NCBI GenBank assembly: GCA_025925615.1
Contig: JAICLN010000047.1
Location: 1-15,359 of the forward strand
DNA from: Actinomycetospora sp.
Lineage (GTDB): Bacteria > Actinomycetota > Actinomycetes > Mycobacteriales > Pseudonocardiaceae
DNA: 15,359 bases
Reading direction: 5' to 3'
Each line of letters starts with the position of its first letter. Positions within the stretch are counted from its first letter, which is position 1. The notes below the pieces were generated by a model. The model saw only the letters and a program-made list of their open reading frames with translations, was not told the DNA's origin and ran no database searches. Made by a program: the position numbers and the translations under genes. Of this stretch, positions 6,792 through 13,424 are shown piece after piece.

Positions 6792-8096
6792 TCAGGACAC
6801 CCAGAACGGCTCGTCGGCGCCGATCTGGTGCGCCGGCTCCACCCACCCATCCCCGAAGACCGGCGGCGGGACCTCGACGCGGCCGAGCGCCTGCCGCACC
6901 GGCTCGACCGGCGGGGCCTCGGTGGCCAGGTCCGGGTGCGCCCACAGCCACTCCGCCGTCCGCGCGAGCGCCAGCTCGCGGATCGAGCCGCCGCGGGTCG
7001 CCCGCTCCGCCAGCCCCAGCAGCGCCGATGCCGCGGCGAGGTAGCCGGTCGCGTGGTCGAGGGCCTGGGCCGGGAGGGCGCCGGGCCGGCCGTCGTCGCG
7101 GGCGCAGGCCGCAGCGATGCCGGACGCCGCCTGCACGATGCTGTCGAACCCGCGCCGACCCGCCCACGGACCCGTCCACCCCCACGCGTCGAGCCGGACG
7201 ACGACGAGCTCCGGCCGCCGCTCGAGCAGGTCCTCGGGGGCGAGGCCGAACCGGTCGAGGGCGCCGGGTCGGTAGCCGGTGACGACGACGTCGGCGGTGT
7301 CGGCCAGCTCGCGCAGCCGCGGGTCGGCGGCGTCGAGGACCGTCGTGCGCTTGCCGAGGCCGGTGTCGACCTGTTGGGCCGGGAGCTCGGGCAGGTGGGG
7401 CGGGTCGACGCGCAGCACGTCCGCGCCGGCCAGCGCGAGGGTGCGGGTGGCGACGGGACCGGCGATCACCCGCGTGAGGTCGAGGACGCGGATCCGGGTC
7501 CCGACGCCGGGTGTGGGCACCTCGGTACGACGAATGGTCACCAGCGGCTCGGCGGCGACCGCACGGCCGGGCGCCGACGACGACCACGTGGTCCGGTCGC
7601 GCACGGCCACCGCGATGCCGTCGGCGGCGGTGACGACGTCCTCGACCTCGACGGCGGACCGTTCCGCCACCGCACCCGCCAGCCCGTCCGGGCCCTCGCC
7701 GTCGTCGGGAAGACCCAGCGCCGCGAGCAGACGATGGCGGTGGTGGGCATAGTTGGCGTGGGTGCGGACCCAGCCGTCGGCCGCGCGCCAGAACCCCGAC
7801 AGCAGCGCGAACCCGCCCGGGGCCTCACCGTCGATCCGCAGGAGCTGGTCCGCGCGGAAGGAGCTCCCGACGCGGGCCGCGTCGATCTCCGGCACCGGTG
7901 TCCCGTGCAGCTGTGCTGCCGCCCCGGCCGCGGCCGCGACGGAGGCCTGGGCGAGCGCGTCGACGGGGAAGGGGGAGGCGAGGCCGGTCGAGTCGCTCAT
8001 CCACGTCGGCGTCGGCGACGGAGCGGAGGTGTCCAGCCGGGCCCAGAGATCACGCAGCGCAACGTCGCGGGGCTCGAACACGATGGGAGGATGCAC
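6792..8096 (-). CDS. Class III CoA-transferase-like protein with rearranged domain order
   Basis: The 434-residue protein has the class III CoA-transferase core, but it starts only at residue 202: IRVLDLTRVIAGPVATRTLA, then GADVLRVDPP (224-233), VTGYRPGALDRFGL (272-285) and the likely catalytic Asp D347 in PAQALDHATG. The first ~200 residues include DGWVRTHANYAHHRHRLLAALGL (107-129), split here as DGWV plus HRHRLLAALGL, and VEDVVTAADGIAVAVR (150-165). These resemble the small domain that normally follows the catalytic half. The order therefore looks circularly permuted relative to the standard enzyme at 1280. The cytoplasmic role is probably CoA transfer or acyl-CoA racemisation, with substrate unknown. 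The start is GTG at 8096, with another in-frame GTG at 8081; neither has a Shine-Dalgarno sequence. It diverges from a GlcD-like gene by 14 bases. Confidence 0.88.
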   Translation of the reverse strand: MHPPIVFEPRDVALRDLWARLDTSAPSPTPTWMSDSTGLASPFPVDALAQASVAAAAGAAAQLHGTPVPEIDAARVGSSFRADQLLRIDGEAPGGFALLSGFWRAADGWVRTHANYAHHRHRLLAALGLPDDGEGPDGLAGAVAERSAVEVEDVVTAADGIAVAVRDRTTWSSSAPGRAVAAEPLVTIRRTEVPTPGVGTRIRVLDLTRVIAGPVATRTLALAGADVLRVDPPHLPELPAQQVDTGLGKRTTVLDAADPRLRELADTADVVVTGYRPGALDRFGLAPEDLLERRPELVVVRLDAWGWTGPWAGRRGFDSIVQAASGIAAACARDDGRPGALPAQALDHATGYLAAASALLGLAERATRGGSIRELALARTAEWLWAHPDLATEAPPVEPVRQALGRVEVPPPVFGDGWVEPAHQIGADEPFWVS

Positions 8097-8110
8097 GAGA
8101 CTGGGGCACC

Positions 8111-9481
8111 ATGAGTGACCTCCGGGAGCGGCTCGTCGCCGCGGTCGGCGCCCCGCACGTCCTCGGGGGCGGCTCGGTCCCCGACCTCGCCCACGACGAG
8201 GCCCTCGCAGTCGCCCACGGCACCCCGGCCTTCGTCGTGCGGCCCGCGAGCACGGCCGAGGTCGCCGCGATCGTCACCGCGGCCCGCGAGACGCACACCC
8301 CGCTCGTCGCGCGCGGCGCCGGCACCGGGCTCTCCGGCGGGGCCAACGCACCCGACGGCAGCGTCGTCGTCGCGTTCGACCGCATGACCGCGATCCGCAC
8401 GATCGACACGACCGACCACGTCGCCGTCGTCGAGCCCGGCGTCTCGCTCGCCCAGCTCGACGCCGCCGCCCGCGAGCACGGGCTGACCTACCCCGTACGC
8501 CCCGGCGAGCAGAGCGCGAGCCTCGGCGGCACCGTCGCGACCAACGCCGGCGGGATGCACGCCGTCCGGTACGGGGTGACCCGCGCCCACGTCGTCGGGC
8601 TCGAGGCGGCCCTCGCCGACGGCAGCGTCGTGCGCACCGGCGGCCGGATCGCCAAGGTCTCCAGCGGCTACGACCTCACCCAGCTGCTCACCGGCTCCGA
8701 GGGCACCCTCGCGCTGGTCACCGAGGTGACGGTCCGCCTCCAGCCCTACCTCCCGGTGCACCGCACCGTCCTGGCGCCGTTCCCCGACCTCACGACGACG
8801 ACGGCGGCCGTCGCCCGCGTCGTCGGGAGCGGTCTCGCCCCGGCGCTCTGCGAGTACCTCGACGACCCGACGATGGACGCGATCTGCGCGGCCGCCCACC
8901 TCACGCTCGGCGTCCCCGACGAGGTCCGCGACGACGCGGAGGCCTACCTGCTGGTGGAGCTGGTCGGGCGTCGGGAGGAACGGGTCGAGGAGGACCTCAC
9001 CGAGCTCGGGATGCTGCTGTCCGAGCACGGGGCCCTCGACGTCTACGCGCTGCCCGACGGCTCCGCGCGCCGCCTCGTCGCCGCCCGCGAGCAGACCTTC
9101 TGGACGATCAAGGCCCGCGGGGCGGACGAGATCGTCGACGTCGTGGTGCCCCGCTCCGCATTGCCGGAGTTCCTGACGCGGGCGCGCGCGGCCGGCGACC
9201 GGCACGGCTCCCGGGTGCTGGGCTGCGGGCACCTCGGGGACGGCAACGCCCACCTCGCGGTCTTCCAGCCCGACGCGGCGGCCCGGCACGCCACGCTGCA
9301 CGAGGTCCTCGCCGCCGGGGTCGCGCTAGGCGGGGCGGTGTCGGGCGAGCACGGGGTGGGGCGGGCGAAGGCGGACGCGCTCGCAGAGCTCGGCGACCCC
9401 GGCGCGCTCACCGCCGTGCGCCGGATCCGCGCGGCGCTCGATCCGGACGGGCTACTCAACCCGGGGTGCGGGCCGATCTGA
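8111..9481 (+). CDS. FAD-linked D-2-hydroxyacid dehydrogenase (GlcD/D-lactate dehydrogenase-like)
   Basis: The 456-residue protein has an N-terminal FAD-binding domain of the PCMH type: VVARGAGTGLSGGAN around residues 66-79, VEPGVSLAQLD (107-117), PGEQSASLGGTVATNAGG (131-148), and YDLTQLLTGSEGTLA (187-201). A C-terminal FAD-oxidase domain carries GHLGDGNAH (373-381) and SGEHGVGR (411-418), whose His residues are expected to bind a metal and substrate. It ends DGLLNPG. The length matches GlcD/D-lactate dehydrogenases (450-500). No GlcE, GlcF or Fe-S subunit is adjacent, and there is no C-terminal Fe-S domain, so a stand-alone dehydrogenase for D-lactate, glycolate or D-2-hydroxyglutarate is likely. 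The ATG at 8111 has only a weak GGGG upstream. It diverges from the permuted CoA-transferase. Confidence 0.93.
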   Translation: MSDLRERLVAAVGAPHVLGGGSVPDLAHDEALAVAHGTPAFVVRPASTAEVAAIVTAARETHTPLVARGAGTGLSGGANAPDGSVVVAFDRMTAIRTIDTTDHVAVVEPGVSLAQLDAAAREHGLTYPVRPGEQSASLGGTVATNAGGMHAVRYGVTRAHVVGLEAALADGSVVRTGGRIAKVSSGYDLTQLLTGSEGTLALVTEVTVRLQPYLPVHRTVLAPFPDLTTTTAAVARVVGSGLAPALCEYLDDPTMDAICAAAHLTLGVPDEVRDDAEAYLLVELVGRREERVEEDLTELGMLLSEHGALDVYALPDGSARRLVAAREQTFWTIKARGADEIVDVVVPRSALPEFLTRARAAGDRHGSRVLGCGHLGDGNAHLAVFQPDAAARHATLHEVLAAGVALGGAVSGEHGVGRAKADALAELGDPGALTAVRRIRAALDPDGLLNPGCGPI

Positions 9482-9526
9482 CGATGTGGCTTTTCGGACC
9501 CTATCGGCGTGCTGAATTGGATCCTG

Positions 9527-9551
9527 TGTCTGCGATGCGACATCGCTGACA
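9527..9551. terminator. 25-bp inverted repeat between convergent genes
   Basis: Arms TGTCTGCGATG and CATCGCTGACA flank CGA, with one unpaired position (T-T or A-A depending on strand). The repeat sits between the stop of the GlcD-like gene (9481) and that of the uridine-kinase-like gene (9552), so a bidirectional terminator hairpin is the simplest reading. No U-tract follows on either strand, which is common in high-GC actinobacteria. A dimeric operator is less likely in a convergent gap. Confidence 0.5.
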
Positions 9552-10184
9552 TCAGTGCCGGGTCTGCAGGGCCGGGCGGTCCGGGTGGTCGGCGAGCACC
9601 ACGAGGTCGGCGATCGCGGCCGGGTCGACCTCGTCGGCGTAGCGCTCGTAGGCCGGCAGCGTCCACGCGTCGGCGTCCGGGGTCCGGCGGGCCAGGGCGC
9701 CGGCCGAGAGCGACACGTGCACCTCCAGCTCGGCCGGGAGCCCCCGCCCGAGCAGCAGCGGGCCGTCGACGAGCAGCACCCCGCCGGCCGGCAGCTCCAC
9801 CCGCGCGTCCCGCACCGCGCGGTCGGTCGCGACGTCCCGGAGCCGGGGCAGGACCGGCCGTCCGGCGGCGGCCGGGGCGAGGACCTCGCGCACCAGCGCC
9901 CCGGCGTCGAGCCAGTCGTCGTAGATCGCGTCCGGATCGGTGCGCCCCCGCTCGAGGCGCAGCGACGCCGGGCGCAGGAAGTCCCAGGCCGACACCCGCA
10001 GCACCGCCCGCGAGAGCCCCCGCAGCCGGTCGACGAGCCCGTCGGCCCACCGGTCCGGCCGCGCGGCCGCGGCCCCGTCGAGCAGGACCCGCACCGCTCC
10101 GGGGGCCGGCCGCGCGTGGATCGCCTCGGTCAGCTCGTCGAGCAGGGCGTCGGGGGTCAGGGGGCGGATCGACGGACGGGTCAT
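9552..10184 (-). CDS. Uridine-kinase-like protein with degenerate P-loop
   Basis: The 210-residue protein resembles actinobacterial proteins annotated as uridine kinase, members of the P-loop nucleoside-kinase fold. It keeps the strand leading into the P-loop (VRVLLDG, 31-37), the DFLRPASLRLERGRTDPDA-type segment in the first half (conserved around the nucleoside site), AGGVLLVDGPLLLG in the second half resembling Walker B, and a tail with WTLPAYERY and DHPDRPAL. The expected GxxGxGK(S/T) loop is instead DGAAAARPDRW (36-46), with no Gly-Lys-Ser/Thr. ATP-dependent kinase activity is therefore doubtful, and the protein may bind nucleosides without phosphorylating them or act on something else. 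The ATG at 10184 has a G-rich GGGGG just upstream. It is 24 bases downstream of the MHS transporter and probably co-transcribed with it. Confidence 0.8.
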   Translation of the reverse strand: MTRPSIRPLTPDALLDELTEAIHARPAPGAVRVLLDGAAAARPDRWADGLVDRLRGLSRAVLRVSAWDFLRPASLRLERGRTDPDAIYDDWLDAGALVREVLAPAAAGRPVLPRLRDVATDRAVRDARVELPAGGVLLVDGPLLLGRGLPAELEVHVSLSAGALARRTPDADAWTLPAYERYADEVDPAAIADLVVLADHPDRPALQTRH

Positions 10185-10208
10185 CGCCCCCAGGATCCAG
10201 GCCGGCGC

Positions 10209-11591
10209 TCAGGCCTGCGCCACCGGCCCTTCCCCCACGCCGCGTGCCGACTCGCCGGCGATCACGGGCACCGGCGCGTGCTCCTCGGAGTGCTCGTCGT
10301 CCTCGTCCGGCGGCCGCGGGTGCATGAACGCCAGCGCGATCAGCGACACCACCGCACAGGCGATGATGTAGATCGCGATCCAGAAGAAGCTCCCGGTCGC
10401 GGCGAGGATGGCGGTGGCGATCAGCGGCGCCGGTCCGCCCGCGATCACCGACGCGAGCTGGTAGCCCAGGCCCGCCCCGGTGTAGCGCACCCCGGTGCCG
10501 AAGCTCTCGGAGATCAGCGCCGCCTGCGGGCCGTACATCATGTCGTGGAAGACCAGCCCGAGGATCATCCCGAGGATCACGAGCCCGCCGGTCCGGGTGT
10601 CGAGGAGCAGGAAGTACGGGAAGGCGTAGAGCCCGGTGAGCACCACCCCGGCGCCGTAGACCACCCGGCGGCCCAGGCGGTCGGAGAGCCAGCCGAAGAA
10701 CGGCACGGAGACGATCCCGATCAGCGCCGCGACGATGAGGTAGAGCAGCAGGTCCGTCTGGGCCAGCTTCAGCGCCTTCGTGCCGTAGACCAGCACGAAC
10801 GAGGTGAACAGGTAGAACGGCGCCTGCTCGGCGGTGCGGACGAACATCGCCTTGAGCACGTCGCGCCACTGGTACTTGAACGTGTCCACCAGCGGGAGCT
10901 TCGCCACCGCGCCCCGGGTGCGCAGCGCGGCGAACGCAGGCGACTCGAGGACGGTCAGCCGCACGAAGAGCCCGATGGCGATGAGGACGATCGAGGCGAT
11001 GAACGGCCAGCGCCACCCGCCGGCGAGGAACCCGGGCCCGGAGAAGAAGTAGACGACGGCCGTGCCGAGGGCCAGCCCGATCGGCACGCCCGCCTGCGGC
11101 CAGGACGCCATCAGGCCCCGCTGCTTCCGGGTGCCCCACTCCATCGACATGAGCACGGAGCCGCCCCACTCGCCGCCGACCCCGATGCCCTGCAGCACCC
11201 GCAGCAGCGTCAGCAGGATCGGTGCCCAGATGCCGATCGTGGCGAAGGTCGGCAGCACACCGATGAGGACGGTGGCGCCACCCATGATCAGCAGGGTCGC
11301 GATCAGCGAGTACTTGCGGCCGATCCGGTCGCCGTAGTGACCGAAGATCGCCGCGCCGAGAGGCCGGGCGGCGAACCCGACGAACTGCGTCGAGAACGCG
11401 AGCAGCACGCCGCCGGACGACGTGTTGTTGAAGAACAGCGGGCCGAAGACCAGCGCGGCCGCGGTGTTGTAGAGGAAGAAGTCGTACCACTCGATCGTGG
11501 TCCCGACCGTGCTCGCGACGACGGCGCGTCTCTTGATCCGACGTCGGACCGTCGGATCGGTCAGGTCAGGAGCTCCCGCAGAGGTCGCCAT
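10209..11591 (-). CDS. MFS transporter of the metabolite:H+ symporter (MHS) family
   Basis: The 460-residue protein has the length and twelve hydrophobic segments of an MHS-type major facilitator, the group containing ShiA, KgtP and ProP, which imports organic acids or betaines with protons. Family marks are TIEWYDFFLY (32-41), the first loop motif GHYGDRIGRK (84-93), GVGGEWGG (137-144), ESPAF (216-220), and the second-half GWLSDRLGRR (300-309). A charged cytoplasmic N-terminus precedes TM1, and an acidic hydrophilic tail (DEDDEHSEEH) follows TM12. The motifs do not fix the substrate; nearby acyl-CoA and hydroxyacid genes make a carboxylate reasonable but unproven. The ATG at 11591 has no strong Shine-Dalgarno sequence. 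The gene lies 61 bases downstream of the septum-formation-domain gene and 24 bases upstream of the uridine-kinase-like gene. Confidence 0.95.
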   Translation of the reverse strand: MATSAGAPDLTDPTVRRRIKRRAVVASTVGTTIEWYDFFLYNTAAALVFGPLFFNNTSSGGVLLAFSTQFVGFAARPLGAAIFGHYGDRIGRKYSLIATLLIMGGATVLIGVLPTFATIGIWAPILLTLLRVLQGIGVGGEWGGSVLMSMEWGTRKQRGLMASWPQAGVPIGLALGTAVVYFFSGPGFLAGGWRWPFIASIVLIAIGLFVRLTVLESPAFAALRTRGAVAKLPLVDTFKYQWRDVLKAMFVRTAEQAPFYLFTSFVLVYGTKALKLAQTDLLLYLIVAALIGIVSVPFFGWLSDRLGRRVVYGAGVVLTGLYAFPYFLLLDTRTGGLVILGMILGLVFHDMMYGPQAALISESFGTGVRYTGAGLGYQLASVIAGGPAPLIATAILAATGSFFWIAIYIIACAVVSLIALAFMHPRPPDEDDEHSEEHAPVPVIAGESARGVGEGPVAQA

Positions 11592-11652
11592 GCCCGAAGA
11601 TGGTGCGCGTCACACCCGATCCGGGCAAGACCGACTTCACTCTCCGGTCCAG

Positions 11653-12276
11653 TCAGATCACGGAGAAGCGATCCGTGAGCTTCTGTCCGTCCGCCCGGGT
11701 GATGACACACGACACGAGGCGTCCACCGGACGAGCCAACGTCTGGTCCGTTCGGGGCATCGAACGCGGCCTCCCCCGGGACGATCGCGGCCACCCGCAGG
11801 GCGGAACGGTCGACCCCGCCCGCGGCCGGGGCCACCTGGCCGGACGAGGCCACCATCGCGCAGAAGGACCGGCCGAAGGCAGCTATCGCCTCGGCGCCCG
11901 GGTAGCTGACCTGCCGGCTCTCGTTCAGCGGCGTCGTGGAACCGACCGCCTCGACGTCGTGCGGGTCGCCGCAGGGCGTGTCGGTGCCGCTCGTGTAGGA
12001 GGCGCCGTCACCGAGTTTCCCGCTGGCGCACTGCCCGTCGAAGAGCGCGAAGGCCGGGAGGTCCCCGCCCGGGCCGAACGTGTAGACCTCGGGCTCGCTC
12101 GAGAACGGCCGCCAGCCGCCCAGCAGGGCACCCACGGCCAGGACGACGAGCACCGCCACCAGGGCCGCCGCCCCCAGCTGGAGGCGGCGGTCGCGGAGGA
12201 CGGGCGGGACGGCGCGCAGGGTCAGCGCTCCTGCTCCACGTGCAGGGCCTCCTGCTCGGCGCCCTCGGTCGGCCAC
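11653..12276 (-). CDS. Membrane-anchored protein with septum-formation-like domain
   Basis: From the GTG at 12276 the product is 207 residues: a basic N-terminus, one membrane helix (about 33-54), then an extracytoplasmic domain with four cysteines (C83 in DGQC, C102 in TPCGDPHDVEAVG, C139 in RSFC, C190 in LVSCV). This spacing and the C-x-x-PHxxEV element resemble the actinobacterial Septum_form domain (PF13845), whose cysteines probably pair outside the cell. The exact role is unknown; a link to division or envelope is from the family name only. Start choice is uncertain: the GTG overlaps the DUF5709-like gene by 55 bases, while a CTG at 12225 would overlap its TGA as CTGA and would have GGAG 8 bases upstream, giving 190 residues. 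Either way it is translationally linked to the upstream gene. Confidence 0.75.
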   Translation of the reverse strand: MADRGRRAGGPARGAGALTLRAVPPVLRDRRLQLGAAALVAVLVVLAVGALLGGWRPFSSEPEVYTFGPGGDLPAFALFDGQCASGKLGDGASYTSGTDTPCGDPHDVEAVGSTTPLNESRQVSYPGAEAIAAFGRSFCAMVASSGQVAPAAGGVDRSALRVAAIVPGEAAFDAPNGPDVGSSGGRLVSCVITRADGQKLTDRFSVI

Positions 12277-12716
12277 TCGTTCTCGACCGCGATCGCCTCC
12301 CCGGCCAGATCGTCGGCGGGCAGCCCGGTCGGCTCGGCCGCGCCGGCCTCGGAGGACAGCCCGAGCTCGACCTCGCGCTCCTCCTCGGGGTCGCCGTCGA
12401 CGGCGTTGGCCGGGTCGTCGACGGACTCGTCGAGGTCCATCGCCGGCGTCGCCGCGATCGGGCGGCCCGGGGGCTCCTCGGCGGTGACGTCGGGCTCCTC
12501 CTGCGGGATCCGGTACGCCAGGGTGTCCTGGTCCTCCGCGTCCCGCGTGCCGCCCAGGCGGACCTGGCGGCTGTAGCCCTCGGCGGTGTCCATGCCGTCC
12601 TCGAGGGGATCCTCGCCCAGCCGGTCCTCGTCGAGGATCTCCGACGGCTCCGAGTCGAGGCCCGAGGTGTCGTTGTCGACGACCGCGTCGGCCTGCTCGG
12701 CGAACTGCTCGCTCAC
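12222..12716 (-). CDS. Acidic DUF5709-like protein
   Basis: The 164-residue product from the GTG at 12716 is strongly acidic and predicted to be mostly disordered, with no membrane segment or signal peptide. SEILDEDRLGEDPLEDG (about 31-47), a Y-S-R-Q turn, and a TLAYRIPQEEPDV element match the pattern of the actinobacterial DUF5709 family (often ending in LxxEEPDV followed by a variable acidic tail). No biochemical function is established. AGGAG 9 bases upstream of the GTG (12726-12730) fixes this start over the longer, Arg-rich upstream frame, which is antisense-like. Its stop overlaps the next gene, so both are probably made together. Its location between two membrane-anchored proteins suggests an envelope-related role, but that is inference. 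Confidence 0.78.
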   Translation of the reverse strand: MSEQFAEQADAVVDNDTSGLDSEPSEILDEDRLGEDPLEDGMDTAEGYSRQVRLGGTRDAEDQDTLAYRIPQEEPDVTAEEPPGRPIAATPAMDLDESVDDPANAVDGDPEEEREVELGLSSEAGAAEPTGLPADDLAGEAIAVENEWPTEGAEQEALHVEQER

Positions 12717-12844
12717 GGGTACTGGCTCCTGTCCTGCCTCGACGGGCCGACGGAGCGGCCCGGTCGCGTGGGTGCATGGTGCACGGTCGACGGGGCGTTC
12801 CCCGCAGCGGGTCCGGCCATGCGTGCCCCGGACGGTGAGGCCGG
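12717..12844. other. 128-base intergenic region
   Basis: This gap between two minus-strand genes holds the AGGAG site of the DUF5709-like gene (12726-12730). A weak GTGCA/TGCAC inverted pair around a 3-base centre lies near 12771-12783. I see no convincing promoter or terminator. Confidence 0.4.
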
Positions 12845-13393
12845 TCAGCGGTGGTGCCCGCGAGCGTGGCCGTGTCCGTGCCCCGCCCCGACGCGAGCCG
12901 CCACCGCCCGTTCGAACGCCCGCTCCCACGCCTGCGCCCGGGCCTGGACGGCGCGGGCGCGCATCGCCGCGATCGCGTCCCGGGCCTCCCGATCGCGGTC
13001 GGGGACGACGCGCGTGGTGCGGACAGTGCGGGAGGTCTGCGCCGCGGGGGTGGCGCGGGTCGTCACCGCGGTCGGGGCCGGGTCGCGCGGCACGATCGGC
13101 GCCCCGGCGGCCGGGGGGACCAGCGCCGCCGCCGCGCCCGCGGCCGGGGCCACCGAGGCCGCTGACGACAGGTCGGGCGCGCCACCGGCGCCGAGCACCA
13201 CCCCGACCGCGGCGGCACCGAGGGCGACGGTGCCGGTCGCGGCCACGAGGGCCTTCCGGCGCAGGCCGGTCGCCCCGGCCGGCGACGCGTCGTCGGCGCG
13301 CACCGGCTCCAGCGCGACGGGCCCGGTGGAGGGCGCGGCGAACGGATCAGTCGGAAGGCTCATCACTGGTCCCATCGGGTCAACGACGTCCAT
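12845..13393 (-). CDS. Single-pass membrane protein with His-rich C-terminus, unknown
   Basis: The 182-residue product (from ATG 13393; another in-frame ATG at 13363 gives 172) has a polar N-terminus, a membrane helix at about 48-70, and an Ala/Pro/Thr-rich linker (71-125). An Arg/Ala/Glu-rich probable helix follows (132-168), and the C-terminus GHGHGHARGHHR is His-rich (171-182). Positive residues before the helix (LRRK, 44-47) suggest the C-terminal part lies outside the cell. The His tail could bind metal, but no known domain is recognised. Neither start has a clear Shine-Dalgarno sequence. It lies 31 bases downstream of the acyl-CoA synthetase gene and 128 bases upstream of the DUF5709-like gene, both on the same strand. 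Third-codon G/C bias supports coding. Confidence 0.65.
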   Translation of the reverse strand: MDVVDPMGPVMSLPTDPFAAPSTGPVALEPVRADDASPAGATGLRRKALVAATGTVALGAAAVGVVLGAGGAPDLSSAASVAPAAGAAAALVPPAAGAPIVPRDPAPTAVTTRATPAAQTSRTVRTTRVVPDRDREARDAIAAMRARAVQARAQAWERAFERAVAARVGAGHGHGHARGHHR

Positions 13394-13424
13394 CGTTACC
13401 GATCCGTGACCAGGGCGCCAGGGG

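Noticed and set aside
8091..8114. Seven-codon upstream ORF (MHETGAP) ending ATGA at the dehydrogenase start
   Set aside because: The GGGAGG directly abuts its ATG, leaving no workable spacing, and so short an ORF is easily due to chance.
9043..11490. 815-codon minus-strand frame spanning 9.0-11.5 kb
   Set aside because: It is a third-frame shadow over the MHS transporter and uridine-kinase-like genes and crosses the convergent gap; Arg/Ala/Gly-rich with no domain.
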